The position numbers were made by a program, and so were the translations under genes. A DNA stretch of 61,456 nucleotides. It comes from CAZUGA01 sp964619885. GTDB taxonomy: Bacteria > Pseudomonadota > Gammaproteobacteria > Methylococcales > UBA1147. Shown here piece by piece: positions 37,038 through 46,688 of the stretch. Location of the stretch: NCBI GenBank assembly GCA_964619885.1, contig CAZUGA010000027.1, positions 1-61,456 on the forward strand, in the 5' to 3' direction. Under the pieces are notes generated by a model. The model was not told the origin of the DNA. It ran no database searches and saw only the letters and a list, made by a program, of their open reading frames with translations. Each line of letters starts with the position of its first letter. Position 1 is the first letter of the stretch.

Positions 37038-37131
37038 CTTGCACTCTGATGAGAAATCCGGGCTAGGGTTCAGCAGCAGGGTATTAGTACCGTCTAGTGT
37101 GAACCCGATCGGAAACTGATGCAGCCAAATA

Positions 37132-39492
37132 CTAACTTGCTTCTTTTACCTCGACGGTCACTTTGTGGATGGTGCCGGTAAAGCGAGTCTCTTCCCGACC
37201 GATACCTATACCTTTGACAACGGGTGTCTGATTGTCGAGTCCCACATCCGCAGTCTCATCCGCGGAGAATAGCAAAGGTTGTGTTTTGTCGATACGGCCT
37301 TCGGCGACGCTCTTTCCATTCACCGACATCCTTGCCGTGCCGCCTTTGCCCAGACCACCACCATCATAGTCGAAGGCGAGTATGATGGTCGCTGGTCCGG
37401 CAGGAATCTCTTGCTCCGATGCAACCGTGTAATTCGAGAGCCCAAGAAAATTATAAGTATAGGCGGGCTTCCTATCCTTCATATAGAGGGACCAGCCACC
37501 GAAACGCCCGCCTTGGGTTAGGATCACACCGTTCGCACCGCCATTGGGGATCTCAATCTTTGCCGTGATCGTCTTCGACTGGTTTTTTACATTGATAAAC
37601 GCGTTCTCCAGCATGCCGTCCATCCCGTCGTAGAGGGTTAGGCTCTTACGATCACCCATCACGTCAGGACGACCCGCCAGGGCGGGGTTCACACGCGCGA
37701 TAACCCGGTCGTCGATCGGCAGCACGTTGTACTTCTCGCCCTCACTCATGAATAGATCCTGCAACTCGGCAAGCTTCTCAGGATATTCGGCGGCCAGGTT
37801 GTTAGTGAGGCTGAAATCGCCGCGGACGTTGTACAGATCCCAGGTATCCGATTCCAATGGAGGCATATCGAGGGTCTGCCAGGGCGCCCTGTGGATAGTG
37901 CGTGCAAGCCAACCTTCGTGATAGATCGCCCGGTTGCCAAAAATCTCGAAATACTGGGTCGTGTGCCGCTCGTCGGCATTTGCGTCGTCGAACGAGTAGA
38001 CGAGGCTCTCGCCTTCGAAAGGCGTCTGTGGCGTCCCGTTAACGCTCGTCGGCTCGGGGAGCCCGGCCGCTTCGAGAATGGTCGGCGCAATGTCGGTTAC
38101 ATGGCCAAACTGGCTGCGCAGGCCACCCTTCGCCTTGATGCCCTCCGGCCAGTGAATGATCATTCCGTTACGGGTGCCGCCAAAATCCGAGGCCACCTGT
38201 TTCGTCCACGAGAAGGGTGCATCGAAGGCCACCGCCCAGCCGGCCGCCATATGCGGGAAGGTCTCCGGGCCGCCCCACTCGTCGATCAAAGGAACAAGAT
38301 CTTCCACTTTCTCGGTGACAGCATTGAAGTAGGTCATCTCGTTGTACATACCGACGAAACCACCCTCGGCACTGGTACCGTTGTCACCGGCAATGTAGAT
38401 GAACAATGTATTGTCCATCTCCCCGATTTCTTCGATCGCGGCAACGAAGCGACCCACCTCGTGGTCAGTTTGCTCGAGGAATCCGGCGAATACCTCGGCC
38501 TGACGGCCGAATAAACGGCGTTCGTCTGTGGAAAGGGCATCCCAATCCTTAATGTCCTTGGGCTTCGGTCCCAATTCAGTCTCGGCGGGGATGACGCCCA
38601 TTTTTTTCTGCCGCGCGATCGTTTCCGCGCGGACTTTGTCCCAGCCTGAGTCGAAATGGCCCTTGTACTTGTCGGCCCATTCTCTAGGAACGTGGTGCGG
38701 TGCGTGGACAGCGCCGGTCGCGAAATAGACGAAGAAGGGTTTGTCCGGTGTCATTGACTGCTGCGCTTTGACCCAATTGATTGCTTGGTTGGTCATGTCA
38801 ACGGTAAAATGGTAGTTCTTCATCTTCGGTGGCGTCACTTTGGTGACACCGTCGTAGACCAGCGGGTACCACTGATCCGTCTCGCCTCCAATGAAGCCGT
38901 AGAACTTATCGAAACCCTGATGGGTGGGCCAGCGGTCGAAGGGACCCGATACACTAGTTTCCCAAGCAGCGGTTTCGTGCCATTTGCCAAACGCGCCCGT
39001 ACTATAACCGTTGAGACGGAGCATTTCGGCCAAAGGTGCAACGCTGTTCGGAACCTGTCCGGTATTCCCGGGAAACCCCGTCGCGGTTTCCATAATCGAT
39101 CCGGTGTTGGTGGTGTGATGATTGCGGCCGGTCTTGAGCGCATTCCTGGTCGGTGAACAAAGTGCTGTGGTGTGGAAGTTGTTGTAGCGCAGGCCTTCTG
39201 CAGCAAGCCTGTCGAGCGTCGGCGTCTGGATTGGACCACCGAAAGTGCTAGGGCCACCGAAGCCGATGTCGTCGATCAGCACGATCACGACATTGGGGGC
39301 CTTCTCGGGTGCCTTGACCTGGAACAATGGCGGCGTGTCTACGTTACGCACATCCAGCTCGTTGAAGGTCGGTCGTTTGGGTTCTTGTAAGGGTAGAATC
39401 GAACGATCAAATTTATCCCGCGCGATAGGTATATCGGCACAACCTAGTAGAAACGCGAGCAACGCACAGGCCATTTTAGTAAATGATTGCAT
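37132..39492 (-). CDS. Arylsulfatase, type I, predicted lipoprotein
   Basis: A 786-residue sulfatase. A lipobox (LLAFLLGC, Cys18) predicts outer- or inner-membrane anchoring. The catalytic region has the metal-binding DD pair (Asp74, Asp75, VLIDDIGFGG) and the formylglycine signature CSPTR (Cys112), followed by GRNHHTTNTGSI; GKWHET further on is the second sulfatase signature. The C-terminal ~150 residues form a separate beta-rich domain (concanavalin-like). It hydrolyses sulfate esters after conversion of Cys112 by a maturase not seen here. It is transcribed towards the OprB porin. Confidence 0.92.
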   Translation of the reverse strand: MQSFTKMACALLAFLLGCADIPIARDKFDRSILPLQEPKRPTFNELDVRNVDTPPLFQVKAPEKAPNVVIVLIDDIGFGGPSTFGGPIQTPTLDRLAAEGLRYNNFHTTALCSPTRNALKTGRNHHTTNTGSIMETATGFPGNTGQVPNSVAPLAEMLRLNGYSTGAFGKWHETAAWETSVSGPFDRWPTHQGFDKFYGFIGGETDQWYPLVYDGVTKVTPPKMKNYHFTVDMTNQAINWVKAQQSMTPDKPFFVYFATGAVHAPHHVPREWADKYKGHFDSGWDKVRAETIARQKKMGVIPAETELGPKPKDIKDWDALSTDERRLFGRQAEVFAGFLEQTDHEVGRFVAAIEEIGEMDNTLFIYIAGDNGTSAEGGFVGMYNEMTYFNAVTEKVEDLVPLIDEWGGPETFPHMAAGWAVAFDAPFSWTKQVASDFGGTRNGMIIHWPEGIKAKGGLRSQFGHVTDIAPTILEAAGLPEPTSVNGTPQTPFEGESLVYSFDDANADERHTTQYFEIFGNRAIYHEGWLARTIHRAPWQTLDMPPLESDTWDLYNVRGDFSLTNNLAAEYPEKLAELQDLFMSEGEKYNVLPIDDRVIARVNPALAGRPDVMGDRKSLTLYDGMDGMLENAFINVKNQSKTITAKIEIPNGGANGVILTQGGRFGGWSLYMKDRKPAYTYNFLGLSNYTVASEQEIPAGPATIILAFDYDGGGLGKGGTARMSVNGKSVAEGRIDKTQPLLFSADETADVGLDNQTPVVKGIGIGREETRFTGTIHKVTVEVKEAS

Positions 39493-40056
39493 ACTATTTC
39501 CTTGTTATCCGTCATCTGAAAGCCGCCAGCGATTCATACCCCTGAACCCATGCCCATGGCAGAATGTCACCTATGCGACCACAACTTAAATGTTTATTTT
39601 GAATCGGTAAGTGACCATATCACATGGTAAATAATGCGCTTTCTTTCAACCAGTAGACAGGCCGGTCGTAGATCATGTTACCAAAAATCATTCCCTCAAG
39701 GAACATTAAAATTATTTTGGGAGCAGTGTAACTTATAGCTCATTTTTTCTGTCGTCGTTGAACCAATTCAATGGCTCATTCGTGTCGCGATACAGAGGTT
39801 CGGCAACCGATCATTGATCATGTAGAACCACATTCAGTCCTGCCAATCGCCGCTTATGGCGTGGACGGGAACACGGAGTAGTCCCAATCTATTAGTTTCT
39901 GGTTTCATCGTTTTTTTGCAATTGGCATTGAACAATGTTTCGGGCGTTTGAAACAGCCGACATCGGCCAACGAGATCACAAATTCCGACAGCATCACTCA
40001 AGGGCTAGTGATAACAACCGACAGTTTGGGAACGAAAACAAGGGTTCCCAAAGATT
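39493..40056. other. Gene-free stretch before the IS91 relic
   Basis: 564 bp, AT-rich, between the arylsulfatase start and the IS91-type transposase remnant. The open frames on both strands here are short and unlike any family. The divergent arylsulfatase promoter should lie near 39500-39600. Confidence 0.4.
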
Positions 40057-40650
40057 ATGTCGACGGCTACACCGGGTCTCCAATCCCGCCAACAACCCTT
40101 GGATCAAGAGGATCAGCCCGCAGCGGCTGGAAAGCCTGTTCATTATGAACGACGGCGACCGGAAGATACAACGTTGTACCCGTTGGTGCAAGAACACGTC
40201 GAGACGTTCTTTACCCAGGTTGAAAATGAAATCGGACCGGGGTTACCCGATTTTGTCAAAGCTGAGTTTGATGCCTTTCTGGAATGCGGTGTTTTAGCTC
40301 ACGGGTTTCTACGTTTGCGTTGTAGCGACTGCGCGCATGAGAAACTGGTCGCGTTCTGATGAAATCCATCCTGGACTTCACCCTTCGGGTCGCTGCGCGG
40401 CGTATGGCGCAAACGGCGGCTCACCTGGTGGAACGTCATCCCCAAAGTGCCGGAGCGCCAATGGGGTGAGGCGTGACGGTTAGTCCGGTGGACAAACGCA
40501 GCACACCGAACGGCCGGACAGTAAGTCCGGACCCGAACCAAGCACCAGGGAAGGTTTTCACCCGTTACCTGATAGATGCCTCTTGTCCTGTTCGCCAGTC
40601 ATACCGATCTGCTATCGCCGGTATTACAGGTGATTCACCGCGCCATTTTG
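40057..40650 (+). pseudogene. IS91-family transposase, N-terminal part, frameshifted
   Basis: A frame starting at 40057 encodes the IS91 (Y2-transposase) N-terminus: RRPEDTTLYPLVQEHVETFF, GLPDFVKAEFDAFLECGVLAHGFLRLRC and CAHEKLVAF. A stop follows at 40357. The continuation is found in other frames: ARRMAQTAAHLVER (about 40400) and VIPKVPERQW (about 40435). After a ~110-bp foreign insert it resumes with LFASHTDLLSPVLQVIHRA (from 40576). The zinc-finger Cys segment and the catalytic HUH/Tyr region are lost. The matching C-terminus lies at 44212-44420. Confidence 0.75.
40514..40530. repeat. Small hairpin in the insert that splits the IS91 relic
   Basis: CCGGAC (40514-40519), a 5-nt loop and GTCCGG (40525-40530), with another GTCCGG at 40483-40488. 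This lies in ~110 bp that do not match the transposase on either side, so it may be a small palindromic element or scrambled DNA. Confidence 0.3.
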
Positions 40651-40713
40651 TTAATCAGCGTGCAAAACTTACCGGTGATCCGGTTTGACAGACGGAGTCC
40701 TTTTCACCATAAA

Positions 40714-42666
40714 CTAATTGATATATCCGAGAGACTTCAGTTGATCAACCGATTTTTCATCCATTTCTTTCGTATTTTCAAGCTTAATGTGATTGACATG
40801 ATCTTGAACCCATTCTGCCATTTTTAATTCCACCTGTTCATTTTGCATAGCCACATTTTCTCTTTCTAATCTATTCTCCGCCAAATTAAAAAGTTCGCTG
40901 TCTTTGAACTTGTACAATGACCGAATATTCGACAATAGAAATCTTCTGTTGAACAAAACAGGTGGTATCAGTCGATAATTGATATATTTATAAGACCCGT
41001 CAAAAACGGCCATTGAATTAAAGAAATAACTACCCTCGGCAAACAGTTTGCGTGTGACGTTTGCGCGCTTCTCCATAAGTGGGCGAAGCGAAATACCTTC
41101 AAAATTAGATCGAGAAGGTAAACCGATATAGTCTAAAACGGTAGGCGTAATATCAATGACCCCTACCAATGACCTAGGTTGATGCGACCGGGTTTCATTG
41201 TTATTCGGAGCCTTGATAATCAGAGGTACTTTAAGCTGTTCTTCATAAAGTGTAAAACCATGTCCTTTTCCCCCATGCTCCCAAAACTCCTCACCGTGAT
41301 CGGATGTGATAATTATTAAAGAATTTTCGTATCGATCATTTTTTTTCATCCAATCGAAAAATAAACCTAGTTGATAATCCACGTAGTTGATCGAGCCATC
41401 ATATAAGTTGGTAACATAATTGATGTCCTGTTCGGACATCGATTCAACTGTATTAGACATTACAATAGTCGGATCGTCTTTCAATGCGCCATTGTATTCT
41501 GAAGATTGGTAAAGATTTTCGAAAGATGCCGGTGATTCGTAATTGTGTACATCAAAAAAATGTAAAAACAAAAAAAACGGCTCATCATGCGTTTTGGATA
41601 TCCATCTTCTTGCCTTTTTCAAAATGGCTTCTGCGGTATGCTGCTCAGGATTCACATCCATACGATCAAATCCTTGATCCATATTAAATCTGCTGCTCAG
41701 CCAAATAACGCTGGTTATAGCCCAGGTCTTGTATCCATTCGCTTTGAGTATTTCCGCCAACGTCGTATGGCTTTTGTCCAGCATATTGATGTAATATCCA
41801 CCAAATCTGATATTGTCCATAAACTTTACCCCATGACTGCTCGGGTAGAGAGATGTCATCATCGTTGCGTGAGAAGGTAGCGTCCACGGGGCCTGAGCGT
41901 AGCTGTTTACAAACATTGCTCCCTGGCGCGCGACTTCATCGATATTCGGTGACGTTGATCTTCGATAGCCATAACATGACAAATGATCCGATCTTAGCGT
42001 ATCGATTGATATCAGTATTACATTGGGCATTCCAGCTGTGGAATCGATATCAGTCGACCGGACCAAATCATCCTTTGGATTATCTACCGAGCGATTCGCT
42101 AACTGTGGTTGCTTGGGTACTAGCCTCTGAACACTGAAATAAAAAACTAAAAACCAGACACACAAAATACTGATTAACGTCTTTACATGAACAAATCTTT
42201 CCGTGCTTAGCGGTCTTTTTTTTAAGGTCAACAAGAACAACAAACTTGTTAATACGATCGCAATTCCGGCGTAACTGGATATAACTGTAATCGACTGGAC
42301 CGAAGTAATATCCCGGGTGTGCAAAAAGATAGCTTTTAGCAATTGATTGAATACTATTGCAACAATCAACCCTATTCCGATATAAAATTTTTGCGTCGGT
42401 ATTCCGGCGGGTTGCTTTAATAATATAAGAGCAACCCCGGTAATCGTGCCCAGTACACCGAGTAGCCCGCTCCCAAGCAAGCCCATAACCGCCATAAAAA
42501 AGAATACGGCCGCGACGCGCTGACCCGATTCAAAAAAAACCAACGGGAAATATTGATTTGCAATCAGGTAAAAACCCAGGGCTAACCCAATTGCATTACC
42601 AATAATCAAGCCTACGAACGTTGATTTATAGAGTTCCGTTAAAATACGTTTGGATGCAACATACAA
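40714..42666 (-). CDS. Membrane-anchored sulfatase-like hydrolase/transferase (Thr nucleophile type)
   Basis: 650 residues: about five N-terminal membrane helices (residues 15-180), then an alkaline-phosphatase-fold sulfatase domain (PNVILISIDTLRSDHLSCYGY; DHGEEFWEHGGKGHGFTLYEEQLKVPLII). Where sulfatases have CxPxR it reads WTLPSHATM (Thr262), so no formylglycine can form. Thr at this place is typical of phosphotransferase-like members. A role in envelope lipid or glycan modification is more likely than sulfate release. The start is TTG 42666, supported by GGAG seven bases upstream. It lies between two IS91 remnants. Confidence 0.82.
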   Translation of the reverse strand: MYVASKRILTELYKSTFVGLIIGNAIGLALGFYLIANQYFPLVFFESGQRVAAVFFFMAVMGLLGSGLLGVLGTITGVALILLKQPAGIPTQKFYIGIGLIVAIVFNQLLKAIFLHTRDITSVQSITVISSYAGIAIVLTSLLFLLTLKKRPLSTERFVHVKTLISILCVWFLVFYFSVQRLVPKQPQLANRSVDNPKDDLVRSTDIDSTAGMPNVILISIDTLRSDHLSCYGYRRSTSPNIDEVARQGAMFVNSYAQAPWTLPSHATMMTSLYPSSHGVKFMDNIRFGGYYINMLDKSHTTLAEILKANGYKTWAITSVIWLSSRFNMDQGFDRMDVNPEQHTAEAILKKARRWISKTHDEPFFLFLHFFDVHNYESPASFENLYQSSEYNGALKDDPTIVMSNTVESMSEQDINYVTNLYDGSINYVDYQLGLFFDWMKKNDRYENSLIIITSDHGEEFWEHGGKGHGFTLYEEQLKVPLIIKAPNNNETRSHQPRSLVGVIDITPTVLDYIGLPSRSNFEGISLRPLMEKRANVTRKLFAEGSYFFNSMAVFDGSYKYINYRLIPPVLFNRRFLLSNIRSLYKFKDSELFNLAENRLERENVAMQNEQVELKMAEWVQDHVNHIKLENTKEMDEKSVDQLKSLGYIN

Positions 42667-43076
42667 ATTCTATCTCCTTATTCAAAGAAAGCCACATTGG
42701 GATGTGGCATGTGTATTGTTATCGTTATTCTCTATATTTTTGGTATTATTGGGTCATACGTTGGTCATCTGCCTTTAAGAAAGAAAACGGCCTTTCTGAT
42801 TAACGTCAATGACATCTTTACGATGAATTGATGCGATTAGACAAATTGAATGCGCTTTTACCTGGATCCGTGACTCCACTTCAGCACAGGGCACAAGCTC
42901 TTGATTCCACAGCGGTCAAAAAAATACCCGCTTAACAGTAGGGTGAAGCTAAGATTTTTTTATTCCCCCTGTGAAACCAATATCTTGCACCCTGTTATCC
43001 GCATTGAAGCCACAGATCCAGGTTTTATTGAAGGATTGCGGCATCAAAAGAACTCGCCAGGTATTTAGATGATAAA
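42667..43076. other. Gene-free stretch between the sulfatase-like and DUF302 genes
   Basis: 410 bp with no convincing frame. It carries the ribosome binding site of the sulfatase-like gene next to 42670 and otherwise AT-rich sequence. Both neighbouring genes are on the minus strand, so their separation suggests independent promoters. Confidence 0.4.
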
Positions 43077-43928
43077 CTAAGGCATGGCAGCCTGGTTAGC
43101 GAAATTGGCCAGTGCCTTGGCAATATTGTTAAGCACATCGTCAAGTTCTTGAACACCGCCGCGTTGACCGACGAATGCGGGGGCATTATAGGTAATATGT
43201 ACTTGGCCCTTTCGGTCTTCCCACACTAAAAACTTCTGCGGCAAATCCAGCGCGACTTCGCGGCTGTTCTGCATAAGCAAAGTGCCTACGTTGGGGTTAC
43301 CGAAAATAATCGTGACCGTTGGGCGCAAACGCCTCCTGACATTTTTAGCGATTTTCGCGTGATCGATCACAAACGGGATGCGGAACCCTGCGTCCGTCAA
43401 CACATCTCGCAGCGCAGCGACGGTCATCTCTACCGATTGCTCACTGTCGATAGTGACGAGTCCATCATCGACATCACCGAACTGCCCTAAGGTTCTATCG
43501 ATGTAACGCAACAAGCGTTTTACCGGTAAATTATGGCGATCCGTCAAATAACCGGGGGCGTTGTATTTTATCCGTATCTCGCCAGCGTGATCTTCCCACA
43601 CCAAGATTTTCTGTGGTAGATCGATAGCGATAGATTGGTTTGCGCGAATTAGCTTCGTATCTTTACGTGGAGCGCTGAACAATACAACCTGAGTCGGCCC
43701 CAAGACAAGGCCCACGCTATCAGCGGCCGCGGCGTGATTGATAACACCCAACACTATAAATCCCCGGTCGTTCAGCCGTCTACTAATGTCAGCGACCAAC
43801 CTGTCAACATCGGTCGCATCTTCGATCGTAAATAGATCATCCGTATCTTGGTAGCCGGAATACGCCAAATCGGACATCAGAAGCGCAAACATCATCAACA
43901 GGAAAGCAATACCGCGAGAACGAATCAT
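43077..43928 (-). CDS. Exported protein with two DUF302 domains
   Basis: A 283-residue protein with a signal peptide (MIRSRGIAFLLMMFALLMSDLAYSGY) and two tandem DUF302 modules of about 125 residues. The repeat is plain: PTQVVLFSAPRKDTKLIRANQSIAIDLPQKILVWED in the first half and PTVTIIFGNPNVGTLLMQNSREVALDLPQKFLVWED in the second, each followed by the ITYNAP/IKYNAP strand. A strong GAGGAGGT precedes the ATG. The family's role is unknown; members are often near sulfur or metal metabolism genes. With the sulfatase-like gene it lies inside the region bounded by IS91 fragments. Confidence 0.85.
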   Translation of the reverse strand: MIRSRGIAFLLMMFALLMSDLAYSGYQDTDDLFTIEDATDVDRLVADISRRLNDRGFIVLGVINHAAAADSVGLVLGPTQVVLFSAPRKDTKLIRANQSIAIDLPQKILVWEDHAGEIRIKYNAPGYLTDRHNLPVKRLLRYIDRTLGQFGDVDDGLVTIDSEQSVEMTVAALRDVLTDAGFRIPFVIDHAKIAKNVRRRLRPTVTIIFGNPNVGTLLMQNSREVALDLPQKFLVWEDRKGQVHITYNAPAFVGQRGGVQELDDVLNNIAKALANFANQAAMP

Positions 43929-44211
43929 GGAGCTACCTCCTCGAATAATGGATATTCGGATCCTATCTCGTTACCCCGTCACCATTGGAGCAGAGAATGT
44001 GAAAAATATACATCTATGGGACCAAAAATTACTGTATATAAAGACCTCTGTGTTGTCAATTTCGACGACGACTGCTTAGTCGATCATTATTGCTTAGCGG
44101 ACTGGGAAGCAGGAGAATATATGATGATCTGCAATCCTTATAGCCCCTATACCCAATGGTACTCGAAGCTCTGAAGTTAAATGTTCAAACCAAAACCGCC
44201 GGGAGCGGGTT

Positions 44212-44420
44212 TTGAACGGCACATGCCGACCCGAAGGGCGAAAACCATGGAATGGTTTTCGTAATCGGGTCTTCGATATCGACATCGAACACTGCCCGCA
44301 CTGCGGGGGTGAATTGAAAATCATCACTGCCATCCAGGAACCCAGAGTCGTTGCCAGGATTCTTGACCATCTTGGCCTGCCCACCAGCCCTCTGCGCTCC
44401 CGCGCAGTCATTCAAACTAT
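44212..44420 (+). pseudogene. IS91-family transposase, C-terminal fragment
   Basis: The frame contains RNRVFDIDIEHCPHCGGELKIITAIQEPRVVARILDHLGLPTSP, the zinc-knuckle C-terminus typical of IS91-type transposases (HCPHCGG...LKII). Downstream to 44595 the reading frame continues but no longer resembles the family. It is on the same strand as the N-terminal piece at 40057, 3.6 kb away, with two complete minus-strand genes in between. Confidence 0.75.
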
Positions 44421-44705
44421 TCGAAATAGCCTGATCTTACACCGGTACCACGATTCAATTCGGCTCACCTTCGGAGCCGGCGATCCCCTTTGGCCATCAT
44501 CTACCCGAAACCCGAAAAATCGTCGGAATCACTACTCTAGTGTTCTATTGAAACTCCAAAAATACCAATTTTTCATCCGAGAACGTCACATTTGACAACT
44601 TACAGGTCCTTCAGTACATTTCCAATTGATCAAAAAGGGCGTTTATTCTCCTATTCGTCGGTTCATTGACTTTTTTCATTTATGCGACAACTACCTTGAA
44701 ATCTA

Positions 44706-45278
44706 CCGCGGCTATTGGAAAGTGTTCGATTACGAATCAAAGATATTGAATTTGACCATCGCGCTATCATTGTGCGAGATGGAAAGGGCAAGAAAGATCG
44801 TGTGGTAACGCTGGCCGATGAACTGACTTTACCCCTTAAAAGGTACCTGGAATCCGTTCATAATTTTCATGATAGAGATTTAGCCAACGGTTTTGGCGCG
44901 GTTCATTTACCCTATGCGCTCGCGCGAAAATACCCCAATGCGTCGAAAGAATGGGGTTGGCAATATGTGTTGCCGGCGCGAAAGTGCGGTCTCGACCCTC
45001 GTATTAATATTACTCGACGGCATCATTTTGATGAGAGTTCCATTCAACGCGCGGTCAAAATTGCAATAAGAAAAGCGAATATCGCTAAACCAGCCAGTTG
45101 CCACACACTACGCCATTCCTTCGCAACGCACCTTTTGGAACGAGATATGGATATCCGTACCGTGCAGGAGCAATTGGGGTGCAAAGACATTCGGACCACG
45201 CAGATTTATACGTACGTATTGAATCGCGGCGGTAACGCCGTGGCCAGTCTGCTGGGTGGGGTCATTGGATCAAGCTAA
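44706..45278 (+). pseudogene. Integron integrase (IntI-type) remnant, C-terminal half
   Basis: About 190 codons of a tyrosine recombinase starting at the first catalytic Arg region (RLLESVRLRIKDIEFDH, where IntI has GMRLxExLxLRVKD). The IntI-specific extra helix is present (LPYALARKYPNASKEWGWQYVLPA), followed by RHHFDESSIQRAVK and CHTLRHSFATHLL. In the next box LGHKD is changed to LGCKD, so a catalytic His is replaced by Cys; the Tyr of IYTYVLNRGG remains. The N-terminal DNA-binding half is missing and no attI or attC site is seen. It is a decayed relic of a chromosomal integron. Confidence 0.82.
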
Positions 45279-45322
45279 AGGCTAGGTTATTCGGTAGCGT
45301 TAGCCCGTTAATTTGAGTAAAC

Positions 45323-45347
45323 AAAAAAAGCGGGCGTTGCGCCCGCT
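45323..45347 (-). terminator. Rho-independent terminator of nrdB
   Basis: On the minus strand, AGCGGGCG-caa-CGCCCGCT followed by a run of T (complement of the A7 at 45323-45329). The stem is 8 bp and GC-rich, 15 bases after the nrdB stop. It separates the nrd operon from the integrase relic. Confidence 0.9.
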
Positions 45348-45361
45348 GTGAGTCTCGCCGA

Positions 45362-46630
45362 TTAATCCCAGCTTAGCGCGCCACCGGTTTGGTATTCGGT
45401 GACGCGGGTTTCAAAGAAGTTCTTTTCTTTTTTAAGATCCAGGACCTCGCTCATCCATGGGAATGGATTGCTTGCGCCCGGGTATTGCTCGGGCAGGCCG
45501 ATTTGGGAGCAGCGCCGGTTGGCGATGAAGTGCAGGTATTCTTCAAACATGGGTGCGTTCAAGCCGAGTACGCCGCGCGGCATGGTATCGTGTGCGTATT
45601 GGGTTTCGATTTCCACGGCTTCGCGAATCATCTGCGCCATTTCGTCTTTGAATGCATCGCCCCACAAATGCGGGTTTTCCAGTTTGATTTGGTTGATGAC
45701 GTCGATGCCGAAATTCATATGCATGGATTCATCGCGCAGAATGTACTGAAATTGTTCGGCGGTTCCAGTCATTTTGTTGCGCCGGCCCATCGATAGGATT
45801 TGTACGAAACCGACATAGAAGAATATACCTTCAAATATGACGTAGAAAGCTATTAGTTCGCGTAGCAGTTTCTGGTCATTTTCCGGGGTGCCGGTGTGGA
45901 AGTTCGGATCGGCAAGATGTTTGGTGAACGGTAGTGCCCATTCGGCTTTGCGCGCAACGGCAGGGACCTCGCGGTACATGTTGAAGACTTCGCCTTCGTC
46001 CATGCCCAGTGATTCGATCACGTATTGGTAGGCGTGGGTGTGTAGCGCTTCCTCGAATGCTTGGCGTAGCAAGTACTGGCGGCATTCCGGGTTGGTGATG
46101 TGACGGTAGACGGCAAGTACCAGATTATTTGCGACCAAAGAGTCGGCGGTCGAAAAGAACCCCAGGTTGCGCATGATTACGGTACGTTCATCTTCGGTTA
46201 GACCGTTGGAGTCTTTCCAAAGCGCAATATCACCGGTCATGTTCACTTCCTGGGGCATCCAGTGGTTGGCGCAGCCATCGAGGTATTTTTGCCAGGCCCA
46301 GTCGTATTTGAACGGGACCAGCTGATTTAAATCGGCGTGGCAATTGATGATTTTTTTGTCATCTACGCGAATGCGGTCGGCACCCATTTGAATTTTTTCC
46401 AGCCCTATATTGCCACGACCGATTCCGGTAGTTGATGCTTTGTGCAACTGGCCAAAATAACCATCGATACTTTGTGTCAATTGCTCGGGTTCAGGCTTGG
46501 GGCTTGTACTATTGTCAAATAGCGTTTCTCCATCATCCGGCATTGCGCTAGCGGTGTTGGATTTTAGCGCTTCGTCCAGGTCTGCGCGGTCATTTTTGGT
46601 GATAGCAAGCGGGTCATCCCAATTAAGCAT
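45362..46630 (-). CDS. nrdB: Ribonucleotide-diphosphate reductase beta subunit (class Ia)
   Basis: A 422-residue ferritin-like subunit that makes the tyrosyl radical for ribonucleotide reduction. The core motif EEALHTHAYQYV aligns with E. coli SETIHSRSYTHI, giving the iron ligands Glu and His and the radical Tyr four residues after the His. EGIFFYVGF and RDESMHMNFGIDVI hold the second-half ligands. The N-terminus is ~40 residues longer than in E. coli. AGGAA precedes the ATG. It lies 58 bases downstream of nrdA in one operon and ends at a strong terminator. Confidence 0.95.
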   Translation of the reverse strand: MLNWDDPLAITKNDRADLDEALKSNTASAMPDDGETLFDNSTSPKPEPEQLTQSIDGYFGQLHKASTTGIGRGNIGLEKIQMGADRIRVDDKKIINCHADLNQLVPFKYDWAWQKYLDGCANHWMPQEVNMTGDIALWKDSNGLTEDERTVIMRNLGFFSTADSLVANNLVLAVYRHITNPECRQYLLRQAFEEALHTHAYQYVIESLGMDEGEVFNMYREVPAVARKAEWALPFTKHLADPNFHTGTPENDQKLLRELIAFYVIFEGIFFYVGFVQILSMGRRNKMTGTAEQFQYILRDESMHMNFGIDVINQIKLENPHLWGDAFKDEMAQMIREAVEIETQYAHDTMPRGVLGLNAPMFEEYLHFIANRRCSQIGLPEQYPGASNPFPWMSEVLDLKKEKNFFETRVTEYQTGGALSWD

Positions 46631-46688
46631 AATTAAGTGTTCCTTTGATGTATCTAAATTAAGGGGATTTTTCTGTCGGTCGATCTAG

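Noticed and set aside
43848..44174. 108-codon plus-strand frame upstream of the IS91 C-terminal fragment
   Set aside because: Its first part is antisense to the DUF302 signal peptide and the rest has no homology; no ribosome binding site.
44706..45278. XerD/phage integrase as the identity of the recombinase relic
   Set aside because: The extra WGWQYVLPA-type helix and the HHFDESSIQRAVK and LNRGG segments are characteristic of integron integrases.
39493..45278. Integron attC/attI sites near the integrase relic
   Set aside because: I looked for RYYYAAC/GTTRRRY pairs bounding palindromes and found none that I trust by eye; a covariance-model search would be decisive.
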